Part shown: positions 1 through 11,535 of the stretch, in pieces
Position numbering within the stretch: the stretch's first letter is position 1
How the letters are laid out: the number at the start of each line of letters is the position of its first letter
Assembly (NCBI GenBank): GCA_008360955.1
Contig: LUCM01003860.1
Coordinates: 19,506 to 83,505, forward strand
Direction: 5' to 3'
Length of the DNA stretch: 64,000 nucleotides
Origin: Fasciolopsis buskii
Taxonomy: Eukaryota > Platyhelminthes > Trematoda > Plagiorchiida > Fasciolidae
The notes under the pieces: generated by a model
Seen by the model: the letters and a program-made list of their open reading frames with translations, nothing else
Database searches by the model: none
What the model was told of the DNA's origin: nothing
Program-made: the position numbers and the translations under genes

Positions 1-127
1 CACCCTATTAACCTATCTTCAGACTTCGCTATTAAACGATGTTCTGCAAGACTTTCTCTATTCTTTCCAATAGACGAGGTGGTGACTATACGAAGAAAGA
101 ATTTTTTTCACTTATAATGTATAAGCA

Positions 128-350
128 CTATAATTTAACACGCGTTGCATCGCTCGGAGATCTGTTTCGAGACGTTTTGTAGTTTTCACTCCGAATAAAA
201 GCTGCTTCTTCAGGACTGGCAGAAGTTCCGATGCGTTGAACATTTTTTGTGTTCGTCTCGAAGCAATATATTAAGTTCGGTTTTTTAACCAGATTGTTGA
301 AGACGCAATGCGGATTTGTCGAAACTGAGGATCTCGAGCGGAACAATATA
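128..350 (-). mobile_element. possible Penelope-like element terminus
   Basis: On the - strand this stretch contains CCTGAAGAAGCAGC followed shortly by AAACGTCTCGAAAC. A 'TGAAGAAG ... CGAAACGT' pair is a common feature of the terminal repeats of Penelope-like elements. The same type of motif, in another subfamily, occurs near 11060 and 55540. No reverse transcriptase or GIY-YIG motif is visible beside it, so this is at most a decayed end. Confidence 0.35.
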
Positions 351-1054
351 CTGAAATAATGAAAGGCGTCCTGATATCGCGGATTGCGAGGAGTAGTCTC
401 ATTACGACTTAGTGCCCGTAAGTGATCGTTTGACTTGACGTGAGGGTCCAGACCTGCCTGTCCCTGTGGCGGATGGATCCGGCAACTTTCCGTGTTCGAT
501 CATCGATATCTCCGAAATTTGTCGTTCTGGTGGGAACATCCAGTGGAGCAATGACAGTGCTGGTCGTATGTTGGGTGTGAGATATCGTCTCTGACTGCGT
601 TTTAAGATAATCCTACTATGTCGCCTTCGGTGATCGGACAAGCATTGCGTGTGCCTGTCCCTCCCCATATACCTTTTCTGCTGTTTTGACGTGCTGAAGC
701 ACGTGAAGAAGCGACCGGTATTCGATATGATTTGCTGTACAGGCCGATGCCAACATTCAATTTTGCATCGGTGATGTTCCCCTTTCGTATGAGGCCAAGA
801 TTTAGGATAGTATGTTTTAGAGACACTGAGAGATATATGGCTCAAAATCAAAGTCAATGAGCGAATCCTGTATAGCCTATCTGTAAATTCGTTTCTTAAG
901 CAAAACCGAAAACAACAGAAAATCACCAAATGTGAATGTGAAACACAAGAAAGCAATGTTTTTGTTTAATTTTATTCCCCCCTCTAACCACTACTGACTC
1001 AAAATTTCATCCAATGTTACGTTGGCGCCATGCTCTTCTCAAGCCCGTGTCTCG

Positions 1055-1055
<1 letters not shown>

Positions 1056-1088
<33 letters not shown>
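1056..1088. repeat. (TA)n microsatellite
   Basis: About 16 uninterrupted TA units. The open frame that crosses it reads as alternating Tyr-Ile and should not be taken as protein. Confidence 0.95.
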
Positions 1089-1092
<4 letters not shown>

Positions 1093-2220
1093 GTAAGATT
1101 TCCCTGGGTATTATCATTTGGGAATTGTCAGATCTGTTACACACCTACAGCAGGAAGTCCCAATGGCACGGACCAAATACTGGTACACGTTCAACCCAAG
1201 CTAAATCTAGCGGTACGACAGAAATTCTGCCTCCATTTTAGGCTTGATGTCCACAAGCAAGCAATCCCAGATAACCTTCAAGCCTTTTGGAACACCACCG
1301 CGCCCAAACTAGCCGCAACTCATGTGGATAAATGGATAGATGGGCAGCGGAGAAAGTTAAAAGTAGCCACTCTAGACATTTCTCATGAAGAATTGAAAAA
1401 AAACATCGCAATAAAGATGATTGGACCTTTGAAGGTACTTTAATTCACTGCAACAGGGCCAGGGACGACAGACTCTTCAGGTCAAGCACTACCACAGCCT
1501 TCAATGTGGGCAAAATTTTTCTTGTTAACAATTGAACATATCCTTTATCACTAAATTCGGCCTTTCAGAAATTGAATCGACCAAGATGAAATTGTGATCA
1601 TCTGAATTTCGCATGCATAGTTGTGTTTTCTCGGCTTTTTTAAGGTAGGCGATGAATGTTCGGACATTTAGAATTAGAGGTTGTCGGGTTGTACCTTAAA
1701 ATTCAACATCCCGTCAGGTGCTTGACTTCGAATAAATTATGGGTATTTGCTTTGTGCCCATCAGCTGACAAATCTCGAGCGAGACATGACACGATCCCTT
1801 GCCCTGCGAGGTAAACAATTTTCGGGCAATTTTTAGAGTGACGATCGTAAATTATCTTTCATACGATTGCTGTGATTTCACACTATCTAAAGTGTCTATC
1901 GGCATGGATGTCCGCAATTCGTCACAGCACGTCATGAAGTGTGATAATCATTTCAGTTCCGATCACGAGATCGTAAATTTTCGCGGAAATTTGCCCTCAT
2001 AAATCTCCTTTCTGTGAGCCTTAGCACCTCCATATTGTGGCAAAACAAATCCGTAGCCAGCGAAATGTGATCGCTAGAAATTTGAATTTTTGGTCAAAAC
2101 CAGCATGGGCACTGTCTTACTGCACGTTGTTTAATTGTTCACATCATCTGTCATTTGAGATGTTTCATATTTATTTTTGTTTCTCTGCATAAAATAGTAA
2201 GTGATATTTAACGTATGCTT

Positions 2221-2470
2221 CTGCTGGATTAAGGACAGAAATACTTGACAGCAATAAGAGCAGACATACTCCCCTGCTCTAATATGGTTAGTTTTCCCAT
2301 AAATTGCCGTGCAATTCGTAGCTTTGTTTCCTTCATGGCGTTGAGAACAGTATGGTCCAAAGTACGAGTGCTGTCATATGGGTAAGCCAGGTACACGCTA
2401 TTTGCAGATTTTATCGCGCCATCACATCCGGTTATCGTTTCGCACTTACAAGGTAAACTGGAGACCCTCC
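2221..2470 (-). other. unidentified open stretch, coding-like
   Basis: The - strand is open for roughly 70 codons and reads, in part, AIKSANSVYLAYPYDSTRTL and NAMKETKLRIARQFMGKLTI, before a stop near 2235. Composition looks protein-like rather than random, but I recognise no domain and no clear splice sites. It could be an exon of a gene opposite POLD1 or a retroelement remnant. Confidence 0.25.
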
Positions 2471-2891
2471 AGAGAAGGAATGTCTTTCTATTTCCGTCCA
2501 GGTTTTGTGGAATCTCATAAAGATTGTGCTCATTAGGCTTGCCGGGTTTGGTAAAGCGGAACGTTCACTGTTAACAAATGTTATTTGTGTTAAAACTCGG
2601 TGAATGCGTTACTCTTGCCGTGGTATTATTTTTTCCTTATTTTACTGAGAAATGTGAATGGTACGAAACCCCAGGAGGTGGGAGTTTTAGGGATAGTACG
2701 GTCAGACGTTTGGGGAATAAAATCAAACTGAGATACGGTGATTGGGTTTCCGAGTTGTTGGTCAGGCAAAACTGTCAAGTCTTATGACGAGTGTGGACGT
2801 ATTATCTAACATAATTGCAAGATTGCAGCGTTCTAATTTTTTGTTGGGTCGCGAGCAACTTAGTTTTCTCCCCGATCTTCGATCCGCACAG

Positions 2892-3011
2892 ATGGTGAAC
2901 ACACTCGTGTCAAAGCTGTGGTGCATTCAAAAGTCGGTCAACTGTCCGCATTCACTCAGAAACGAGCCACATGCGTCGGTTGTCGGACACTCCTGCCGGC
3001 GAACCAAGAAG
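2892..3011 (+). CDS. POLD1: POLD1 exon with first half of CysA zinc motif
   Basis: This 120-nt exon follows the acceptor TCGATCCGCACAG and ends at GAAG|GTAATT, phase 1 to 1. It reads [10 protein letters not shown], then [19 protein letters not shown], the segment just before and including the first cysteine pair of CysA. The corresponding human stretch (GDHTR..., KVGGLLAF..., CCIGC) aligns without gaps. I see no earlier POLD1 exon between base 1 and 2891. Confidence 0.9.
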
Positions 3012-6000
3012 GTAATTGTTCAGGCTGCTCTCATTTCATATTTACCTGATGTCGGCATATTGTGAATAAGTGCAGGATGCCCTTAACTACTGTCTTTATC
3101 CTGGTAAAAAAAGCTTCAACTTTGGTCCCTTCGCTGAACGGAAGTTGAGTTTGCTTTCTCAGTTGCACGATTTCTCGTGAGCCCGTTAATTGTCAGTATA
3201 ACGTTCGTCGCAGATCTTACCGACATTCTTCTGTCGGATGTTAGGTGCGTGTTCATTCATTCTCTTCCTTAGCACCTTCTCCAGTGCTGACTTTCTTTCA
3301 TTCGACCTCGTATTTCGTCTTCAACCTTCGTTTTTGCCTAACAGTTTTGAGGTCTTGAGTGACCAACATACAGAAGCTTTCTTATTGATGTTTCGACTAC
3401 TGTTCCCAACGAAAAATCTCTCGTGTGATACGACCATCCGCCAACTATCGTCGTTTGCTTTTGTTTGCACCTGGTCTGCGGTCGCACAGGCATAAAACCA
3501 CGTGCCTTGTACAGTTGCTTCTAGAAGAAGATTGCCGACATCAGTTCCGATCAGAGCTTTCAGCTCAGTTATCGTTGAACTGAATTATCCAGAATCTGAG
3601 CTAACGTCGGTAACAGAGTAAAGGTTCCATATACGCAGTGACGGTCTCCACGCGGGAGTCCGAACCATGTGGGGCCCAGAAACGATATTTATCTTCAAAC
3701 TCAGTTTCACTGCTCAATCACTGCAGATCCGTCCGTGCACGTGTTCCGTACAGCGTAACGCGTATATTCCTGAGACTTGGTCTTGAGAAATGACTGCGAG
3801 CAATGTTGGGTTAAGAAATGAAAAGGCTGCGCCTGCTCGTAATGGTTGCAACTTTCTTATAACATCCTTCACGCATGGGTCTCGTTGAGGGGATGCCTCA
3901 TGTCCACCAGAACCCACTACCGATCTAGGAAAAAGCGCAGACATCTGAGGGACTAATACGGATTGGCGAACGAATTGATTTACAAGAAAGTTGATGATAG
4001 TCACAGATAAATTAGTTTCGTAAGCATTTCATTCAAGCCATCCGGTGAACTGTGTGCGTTGTTTCCTTTTGTTCCGTCTATATCATGGCTTTGATGACAT
4101 ACCTTGTCTACGCAAATTTGTGCAAAGTGAAGATAAAGTGATTTTAGGATTTTTCTTCCATCATTGTTCGACACTATAGGGTAGCAAAGAAAACCAGAGT
4201 ACATCAGTGCAATGTTGGCGGGTGTAAAACTGAATTGACTTTCCCATTTGCGGTTCCATTGATAACGTCAGTCTCATTTATCGCCTAGATAGTTCGGCAA
4301 AGCCGTTTGCTCCCACGAACGGTATTTTTACGACATATTCTCCACATGATTATATGAAGAGAGGGCCATTTCCGGTAGCCTCCAAAGTATGCAACATCAA
4401 AGTTTAGTTACGTTTTTGCTTACATGTGTATTGTATCGTTCCGTTCTAGAGACTGCACTATGCAAGTACTGCCAACCAAAGGCGTCTGAGGTTTACCAGA
4501 AAGAAATTGCTCAATTAAACATATTGGAAGACCGATTTTCTCGCCTATGGACGGAATGTCAACGCTGTCAGGGCAGTATTCACGAGGAGGTGATTTGTAC
4601 CAGGTACCTTCATCTTAAAATGGTCTTCATCAACTTTTTTGCCCTCAGTTATTTGAAAACTAATTTGGGTTTCCCAGGTTGGCTTGTATCTTAATTGTTT
4701 TGTTTTTGCACGTGAGGACAATTGCAGTGTCAGAGGTAAACTCCATTGTCAGAAAGATATATATATGCATATATGATATTTCTCACCACAATCGAATCTG
4801 TAGCAACAGGAGTGTGCATGGAAGCTGTTCGTCGAAGAGTCCACAGAAGAATCACGACTGTGATTCGTTGATAATTGTTTGTCAGTTGGGCTGAGCCAAC
4901 CTTAGGAACGAGGGCGGAATGCACCAGAATATACGTATGTATATATAGAACCACGAAGTAGTATCTGGATGCGTGAACAAAATTTGCCCGGCAGCACACG
5001 ACCGGTTTCGCGGTTATTGTCCCTCGTCAGGTATGCGTACCCGATGCTCTCTTGTCCAAACATCCACATACTTGTACACTCCGAATTGATTGATATTTCT
5101 CACCACAATCGAATCTGTAGCAACAGGAGTGTGCATGGAAGCTGTTCGTCGAAGAGTCCACAGAAGAATCACGACTGTGATTCGTTGATAATTCTTTGTC
5201 AGTTGGGCTGAGCCAACCTTAGGAACGAGGGCGGAATGCCCCAGAATATACGTATGTATATATAGAAGCAGGAAGTAGTATCTGGATGCGTGAACAAAAT
5301 TTGCATATATATATATATATTTCGGTGGTATGAAATCAAGAATGACATAATCTTAATCACGACGGAAAATCGTCGCAAGAGTGCAAATAGGTAGGCTAAT
5401 CAGAAAACGGTGCAGACAACTCTTTCATCACACTCATTGCCTTTCTTCGTTCTTGTTTTTCCCTATAAAGCTCAGATTCTTGATTTCTGGCCTACGGCAT
5501 TCCTCATCTCTTGAGTCCTAACCAAGAAAGCCAAAAACACTAGCCGACGCTTCCTCATACCACGCCATGTCATAGTTTTTCCAGCCGTTTCGCTTCTTTC
5601 AACCCTTCCCAACCTCTTGCAAAAAGAGGACGAAAAGATAAGCGAAAAGTGGGTAAAACCAACTAGCGGTGTAGAACGCTTATCTGGACCAGAGAGCGAT
5701 TAGCAACATTAAACACACGACAACGTAACTCGTCACAACACCGATGGTTCCGACAAACTGGAGTAGTGCTTCGAAAGCGTCGATGGTCTAATACAGACAC
5801 CCACCAAGTGTTCTTAACTCACATAAAGAGTTTTGCCAGTCTTTGAGAATTACCTTACACTTTGAAGATGCAAAGCACATCTCCCGTAGAAATATTGTAA
5901 TCGTTAAGCGATCCAAGAAATGTTGGATTGTCTGTGTTACAGTTTTGCGAGAAGATAACGTCGCCATACTCCAAGTCGAAAACTATGATATTAGATCTGA

Positions 6001-7548
6001 TCCACTCTCTGTTAGGCCGGGAATAGTCGTGTTGTAAAGAAATGAGAGTGAAGACAGGCTCATCATACTCCACTGGAGACGACGAAAGGTGGCAAAAGCT
6101 AATTAGAACCTCTAGCCCGATCTGCAGTATGACGCTATAATTCTTTATACATTGACGCTTTTTCACATACTCCAATCCTCAGCCCACAATGCCACCGATG
6201 GGACTGAGGACCGCTCGAACGTTTAAAAATTCAGTGATAATTGCTCTTTGGAAAGCAAAATCGTACCCTAACAGCTGACTGAGGGTGAAAATTTAGTCGG
6301 TGCATCTCCGACCGGCGCGAAACCCTGTCTGCCACTCACGTCTCTGCTCTTCACGGCTGTCGCATAACCTGTGCAAAATGACAGACGCCAACAGTGTCGA
6401 CGCTACTGCGGTTAGCATGTTTCCAAAAACTGATGGCTTCTCGCAGTGTTTCTGCCGCTGTATCGTGCGTTTTGAGCGTCCATGGAATCACACAGATAAC
6501 AATGCAAACTGGCGCGTGCTCGGAGTCAAGGCCAATACTTCCATACCACAGTCTAGTAAATATCTAATCGGGACTTGGCTGGTCTGAGCGAATTTCTGGC
6601 TCGATAGAGGCGGATGCCAGGTGGCGTACCGGAGATTCAAATGTCTGAGGTTGGGGCACATAACCAACAACCGTGCCCTGTTTTCTGGACGACAGAAATC
6701 GGGGCCATTAACGACCTCCTAAGTGATTCTCGTTCAGAGACAGTCGATCTACTCTAGCATTCGTGTCTCTTGCTAAGATGATATCATCGCTTTTGAAAGG
6801 AAAAAGACTTCAGGTTGGTATGAGGAGAGAAATCGGGAGTGTTCTGTAGCTTCACGGTCCGGACCAAAAAAATCTAGCGATAGAAACTGATGGTATCCTT
6901 CATATATATATATATATATATATATTCTCTTTTGAAATAGAGTATTGATCGTCTGTGCCGTTGAAAGATTCTACGAGACAAAAAAGAAAATTGGTCAGGC
7001 TTAAGGATGTGGAACTTGTTTGATGTATGGTATAGAAATACTTGCGACCGGTGTAACGTACATTCTTTGAATTCTGTGTTGGCCGATTCATAGCGGGTCT
7101 CCGTGACTAGATAGTCTGTACACTGTTTGTGTATTGCGTTGACTCGTATAGTTTTCTTCCTTGCTTTCAACCTCGATGTACTGCATTTTCAGTCATATAC
7201 TGGATAACGGGAACTGGTATCGAATGTGGTATTTTAGTTACCGATGACTAGGATAGCTACCGAATGGAATCTAAAGTTGGATTGTTCTGTAAATAAACTA
7301 CGCAGTGCTAACTATAGGTGTTATATAAGTCAGGTTTTCGCGGAGCACTGATACTGCACTAGGTGGATACTGGGATTAGCCCAAACTGTTGCAATTCGGC
7401 TGCTTACTTACGAATGTAGAATTAGTTTCTTTGTTTTTTTTATCTCCACAGTCGTGACTGTCCAATTTTTTACATGCGGCAGAAATGTCGGAAAGATGCC
7501 GAAGAACAGTATAAAGTGGTGCAACGATTTGGTGACCCGACTTGGTAA
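2892..7548 (+). CDS. POLD1: POLD1 (DNA polymerase delta catalytic subunit), last three exons
   Basis: The product is the catalytic subunit of replicative DNA polymerase delta, which acts in the nucleus in lagging-strand synthesis and repair. Only the C-terminal domain is in the window: exons 2892-3011, 4450-4603 and 7452-7548, with phases 1-1, 1-2 and 2-stop that join exactly. The spliced reading contains CysA (CVGC in the first exon, CKYC in the second; the zinc module that contacts PCNA) and CysB (CQRC, then CTSRDC across the last junction; a [4Fe-4S] site that binds the accessory B subunit). Motifs such as QRCQGS, SRLW and RDCPIFYMR match POLD1 and not REV3L or POLA1. It ends shortly after an RFG motif, as in animal POLD1. 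Polymerase and exonuclease domains must lie left of base 1. Introns are 1.4 and 2.8 kb. Family identity is near certain; exon borders are read from splice signals and phase. Confidence 0.93.
3465..3830 (+). repeat. dispersed repeat, copy 1 (also at 30815-31175)
   Basis: It shares blocks with 30815-31175 in the same orientation: GGTCTG.GGTC, then TAGA.GA.GATTGCCGACATCAG, then a GAGTTAAC/GAGCTAAC block, then CG.GCAATG..GG.TTGAGAAAT. Identity is moderate with indels, so these are old copies of one interspersed family. Class is unknown. Confidence 0.55.
4450..4603 (+). CDS. POLD1: POLD1 exon with CKYC and CQRC cysteine pairs
   Basis: This 154-nt exon follows the acceptor TATCGTTCCGTTCTAG and ends at TACCAG|GTACCT, phase 1 to 2. 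It encodes [15 protein letters not shown], a helix with [11 protein letters not shown], and [14 protein letters not shown]. This is the most conserved part of the polymerase delta C-terminal domain: it closes the zinc module and opens the iron-sulphur module. The last codon is split and completed in the exon at 7452. Confidence 0.95.
4774..4987 (+). repeat. direct repeat, copy A of a 214-bp pair
   Basis: This copy matches 5091-5304 base for base except for about four substitutions and no indels; the offset is 317 bp. It starts TGATATTTCTCACCACAATC and ends GAACAAAATTTGC. It lies in the last POLD1 intron. The high identity means a recent duplication. Confidence 0.92.
4976..5070 (+). repeat. 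dispersed repeat core, member 1
   Basis: The stretch GAACAAAATTTGCCCGGCAG, then CGACCGGTTTCGCGGTTATT and CGTCAGGTATGCGTACCCG is recognisable at 20564-20655 and, more diverged, at 49671-49765, all on the + strand. It is a short interspersed family of unknown class. Confidence 0.6.
5091..5304 (+). repeat. direct repeat, copy B of a 214-bp pair
   Basis: Second copy of the unit at 4774-4987, followed at once by a short (AT)n run to about 5320. Between the copies, 4976-5070 is a segment related to 20564-20655 and 49671-49765. Confidence 0.92.
5305..7451. other. POLD1 last intron, 3' part
   Basis: I see no exon here. It includes an (AT)n run at about 5305-5320, a stretch at 6300-6590 open on the + strand without recognisable motifs, and a (TA)n tract at about 6901-6926. 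The polypyrimidine tract of the final acceptor is at 7425-7451. Confidence 0.6.
6901..6926. repeat. (TA)n microsatellite
   Basis: About 13 TA units in the last POLD1 intron. Confidence 0.95.
7452..7548 (+). CDS. POLD1: POLD1 terminal coding exon
   Basis: The acceptor TTTTTTTATCTCCACAG precedes 97 nt. The first base completes a serine codon, giving TSRDC across the junction, the fourth CysB cysteine. The exon continues [19 protein letters not shown], then RFGDPTW and a TAA stop. A 3' untranslated region follows. I see no clean AATAAA in the next 150 bases, so the poly(A) site is not placed. Confidence 0.94.
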
Positions 7549-7659
7549 TTTCGAGAACGACCTTTCAGATTGAATCCCTTCCCCTCGTTCTAAAGTAATC
7601 TGTTGTTTAAACCACTGAGATGTTATTTTTCCTATAACAATTTTTGACCATTGTTATTT

Positions 7660-9060
7660 TTTAAATTTTTTATTACACAGTGGACAAAGGGTATACTGTA
7701 AGAGGGGGATGTGAGGAAACATCCACGCAAGAGTCAGTTTGCCAATCTTTATTTTGAGGAAGAAGAGATTATAAGTGAATGGTAAGAGAGCAAATAGAAG
7801 ACTGTTCACAGTTTTACAGTCCGGAGAGAAAAGATTGAAGAAAGGAGATACACCATCTAGTAACCGGAGTTCGATGATGATGACTAACTGCCTTTGTGCG
7901 AGAACGGCGATAAAATGGTACCCGAAAAGGAAATGCCAAGGTAAGCTCCGGAGAACAAAAAAGCGAAATACTGAATAGCAAAGCAACCGTTCGATGATGG
8001 GCTAACTACCTCAAAGCATATCTTAGGGAAGAGTCGTCGGTGACCTGAATGGCCTTTCGTCGAACCCGGTCAGGATGAGAAAGAGATGTAGACGAAGCCC
8101 CATTTCACACTTCACTGCATTATTGAGATGAGGGACGGAGTTGAACTTCATAAAACAGGTGAGCTAAAATGAATGTGTGAAGCATAAAATCAAATTTCCG
8201 CGCGGCGCAAGAAGCAAGTTCAGTCACAGAGGACCAGCGTAAGAAAAATATAATGGGTACACCGAGAAGGGAAGCAGAATCCGTGGAACGCAAATCAGTC
8301 TAATTAAAAAACGGATGTGAAGAGAATGAATGGTATTCTGAACAAGACGAAGAAATGAAGGTTTATCAGAGCCTCAGATGCAGATACGTTTAAGATCGGA
8401 GTTAAAATATGCACTGGCTATATGACGACAACGATCAATGTTAATGTTTGTGTGGCGGGCAGTGAGATGAGAAAGAGGTCAGTGGAGAGCGGCGTCATCA
8501 GCAAAATATTCAACTGGCCTGGACGTAGTGGATAGGAAATCATAGAGCACTGGGCCTTATGGAACTCCAGCATGTACGGGAACTGACTGGGACAGGACCT
8601 CGTTAACTAGGACGGAGATAGTTCTCTTACTTCGGGAGCTTGATGTTCACGACGCAAAAGCTTGGAAAAACGGGAACAGGGTCAGTCGATTGTCAAACTC
8701 AGTTGAAAGCTTTATAGATGTCAAGGGAAACCGAGTTTGCTTCTCCATGGTTACTGAATTTAAACGAGCTGGAGGGTAAGACGAATGTCACCAGACTGTT
8801 GGTTGATAGACGAGGTTGAATCCTTATTGGCGGTCGCTCAGTAGTCCATCATCTTCGAGAATCGCACGCAGTTGATTGGAAATGAGGGTTTTGAATAATT
8901 TCGAAATAGCATGTTGAAGGGAAATTGTGTAGTAGTTTTTCAAACCAGGAGAATCATGTTTATGAACAGGGAGAATCGAGGTGTTTCCAAGCCATCGGGA
9001 ACAACATAAGGGAGGAGCCAACTCAGGAGTACAAATTTAGGGACGATGTATGACTTGCGA
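7660..9060 (-). mobile_element. CR1/jockey-like LINE relic (reverse transcriptase, 3' half)
   Basis: Read on the - strand from about 9060 downwards, this shows a non-LTR reverse transcriptase with stops and frameshifts. Near 8990-8830 is WLGNTSILPVHKHDSPGLKN, then YYTISLQHAISKLFKTLI and LEDDGLLSDRQ, corresponding to the family's 'W..S.V.PI.KKGD ... YRPISL ... ISK.FE.I' blocks. Around 8600 is VHAGVP followed by a stop and GPVL, and near 8500 FADDAALH, the palm motif. Near 8060-8000 is the typical C-terminal stretch RVRRKAIQVTDDSSL and LAHHRTVALLFSISLF. The element ends near 7670 in an A-rich run that fits a LINE 3' end. Many breaks make it inactive. It lies just downstream of the POLD1 stop, in opposite orientation. 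Confidence 0.75.
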
Positions 9061-10213
9061 ACATTCAGAGAACGCGGTGCCTGGCAGATCTTCCTGGTGC
9101 TCGTATGACGGGAAAAGGTGGACAGTAGGAGAGGAAGAAGCCGGAAGTGTAGGACAATTCCATAAAGTGGAAATGAAGGCTAATCGGAAAATAAAAATCC
9201 TAACTTTATGGTTCACAAATAACATCAGTGGATGAGTTAGAGATGAAAGTTAAACTGAAAGGGCAGGGTATCAAAATGTTTGGCCGCCAGAGCGGGATGA
9301 GATTAGCCTCCAGCTATGCAGTGGACGAAGCGTTTTTTATCCCGGTGGCATTGGCGAGCGCCTGTTTCTAGCTTGTACGAAGTGCAGTTACATGATTGGA
9401 GTAATTGAGCGACACCAGTCTCGGATGGTTGAGTGCTTCAAGCATACAACAAGATTGCATTCAAGGGATTTAGGCTTACTTGGTTTGGAAAAGTGTGGAC
9501 TGAGAAGATACACACCTTGAAGAGCAATATCGATAAACTTCGAAGCAGATATGCAAACATCCGAATCGGAGCAACAGCAGTCTCAGGAGAATGCAACCAA
9601 GAAGCCGCTTACGCTTTCCCAGATGGCTGACCTGTCACGAGTCGAATGGAGAAAGGTGGCAAATAAAATTGATGAAACAAGAAAATGCATAATGATCTGA
9701 TGAGCCGAGTAAAGGGAAAAGGAATATACTTGAGGAGGGGGAAGGAAGAAACAAAGTCAAACCTGTGAGCGTGATCTCCAGCTCGATTCTAAGGGGGTCA
9801 ACGGATTGGCGCTGGTTACTGACCACAGTTGAGTGTTGGGCTCCGTTCCCAGAATCGGAGTGCCAGATTGGTAAATCGACGCTTCATATCTGTCAACAGT
9901 GAAGTCTCTTAAGTTGATGACGTGACACCTTTGGCTTGTAACATGCAAAGGATCAAGGTCCGACGATATATGGGTCGCCGATGTTAAGAAGACGGTCGAC
10001 AGTTTAAAAACTGGTTTAAAACACGGAGACGGGGCGTGGACCCATCAACAAAAACTGACGTTTGAAACAGCCCAGATTTTGGGGTTTGGACGTGGCGAGT
10101 GATTGGTGGTCGAGTGCAGACACCAGCTTTGGGTACAAGAATAGGAGTGAAATGTGTAGTTGAAGGTGTGTGGTATCTGATACAGTGGAGATTTTAGTTT
10201 CGCTCAATAATAG
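9061..10213. other. intergenic, no gene recognised
   Basis: The first part (to about 9240) may be the upstream continuation of the LINE at 7660-9060 on the - strand; the rest shows no recognisable coding block. Short open frames at 9433-9630 and 9635-9948 have no motif I know. Confidence 0.4.
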
Positions 10214-11129
10214 GTGCAAGTGGAGAAATTGATAAACATATCCGCTATCTCCATTCGCTCCGCCAATATCAATGAGAATGACATTCACAGAAAATCCACA
10301 CATTCGGATAAGCATTCGGACTTCAGTTCAGCTCATCCACAATGCGTGAAACGGACACTCATTTACTCGCTGGTCAACAGAGTTCAAAAGCTATGCAGGG
10401 ATGATACCGAACGTAAAGAAGAACTAAGACGTTTAAATGATATCCTGCAAGACAATCACTGTCCGCCAAGCCTAATAAGAAAACAACTGAAAAGTTGCAT
10501 ATCAACAACCAAGACGAAGAAAGAAAAGAAGAAAATGGCCTTGGTCGGAATTCCCTACAGGTCGGGTACTTCGGAAGCAAAAAGAAAGGTCCTCAGTGAC
10601 TTTGACATTCACACTTTTCCGGATTGATAACACTTTAAAGCACCACTTATCAAGGGCTAAAGATCAAGTCGGTGTGCAAGACCAAGACAACTGCATCTAC
10701 AAAATCAGTTGCAAGGAATGCCCAGCCGAATACATTGGACAAACCAGCAGACAACTTATGACACGGGTAATAGAACACAGAAAGAAAGAAAGGAAAGTAC
10801 AGACCTTCGGATAAGGCGACCTTATCAAAACTTGAGCGCGATTCAGCCATCGCTCTGCATGCCAAGACAAGAGGGACATTACATAGATTATGAAAACAAA
10901 AGTACTCCAGCGTGGGTTCAGAACATGCACTGAACGTAAATTTGCCGAGGCTTTGGCGCTGAGCCCCCACCCCACATGCATCAGTCGGAACGACGGAGCA
11001 GAGATTTCGAAGATATGGACAGCCCTAACATCTGAGAAGCACTTGATTGTAAAACTTGCCTTGAGAAAGACTACCCACGGTAGCCGAAACATTGGCGCAT
11101 TACATCTACCCACAACGCTATGTTATTAA
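10214..11129 (+). pseudogene. Penelope-like element relic (RT connector + GIY-YIG)
   Basis: The + strand first reads HRKSTHSDKHSDFSSAHPQC, followed by VKRTLIYSLVNR, the segment after the reverse transcriptase core of Penelope-like elements. After a stop and frame change at about 10625 comes CIYKISCKECPAEYIGQTSR, a GIY-YIG endonuclease motif ending in EHRK. Further frame changes lead to ARQEGHYIDYEN-like sequence and finally LRKTTHGSRNIGALHLPTTL near 11060-11120. The catalytic palm of the reverse transcriptase is missing at the 5' side. At least three frame breaks show it is dead. The 3' end carries the family's terminal signature (GAGAAAGACTACCCACGG...CGAAAC) shared with 55484-55632. Confidence 0.8.
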
Positions 11130-11214
11130 CATTATATCATTCACAATTAAAACCAATGCATGGCGCATCGATTTTTCGATACAGCTGTTTCATCCTTTTT
11201 AATAGAATGACAGT

Positions 11215-11535
11215 GTGCATCATTTTCAAGAAAGGGGCCACGGCTAACAGAGGGCTTTTAGGAATCAGCAGTGCATATCCACCGCGCCCGAACTGGGACG
11301 CGAATCCGGCAGGAACGATTTTCAGTCGATATGGTGAAGTTCAACAAACCGTCAATGGCTAGGACGTTCGACTCAAAATCTTTCGTCCCCAGTTTGCGTC
11401 ACATTTCCGGAGCGGTGGATGCGCATTGCTGAAGACTCCTAATAAGGATGATTCGGCTGACAGTGCTTCTATCGTTTCTTAATGGCTAATTAAGCGTTGA
11501 TATCACATGATGGATTATTTCACCAAAGTAAGACT
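11215..11535. repeat. tRNA-derived SINE, old inverted pair
   Basis: A - strand half (about 11262-11325, containing CCACCGCGCCCGAACTGGGA) is followed by a + strand copy (about 11335-11535, containing CAATGGCTAGGACGTTCGAC and ending in ATATCACATGATGGATTATT). Both are diverged from the cleaner copies at 45040-45365. The tRNA-like head is recognisable but degraded. Confidence 0.65.

Larger units (their letters stand above)
1..2891. other. non-coding lead-in, probably POLD1 intron
   Basis: No recognisable POLD1 exon precedes 2892, so this is probably intron sequence. It holds a possible Penelope-type terminus on the - strand (about 128-350), a (TA)n tract (about 1056-1088), a + strand open frame running to 1443 whose N-terminal part is translated microsatellite, and an unrecognised - strand open stretch at about 2230-2460. 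None of these resembles polymerase delta. Confidence 0.5.

Noticed and set aside
402..956. 184-codon - strand open frame
   Set aside because: Low-complexity basic/serine composition, a second overlapping open frame (602-826), no motif and no splice signals. Treated as chance or repeat.
1030..1443. 137-codon + strand open frame upstream of the POLD1 exons
   Set aside because: The first part is translated (TA)n repeat, and the rest does not match polymerase delta or any family I know.
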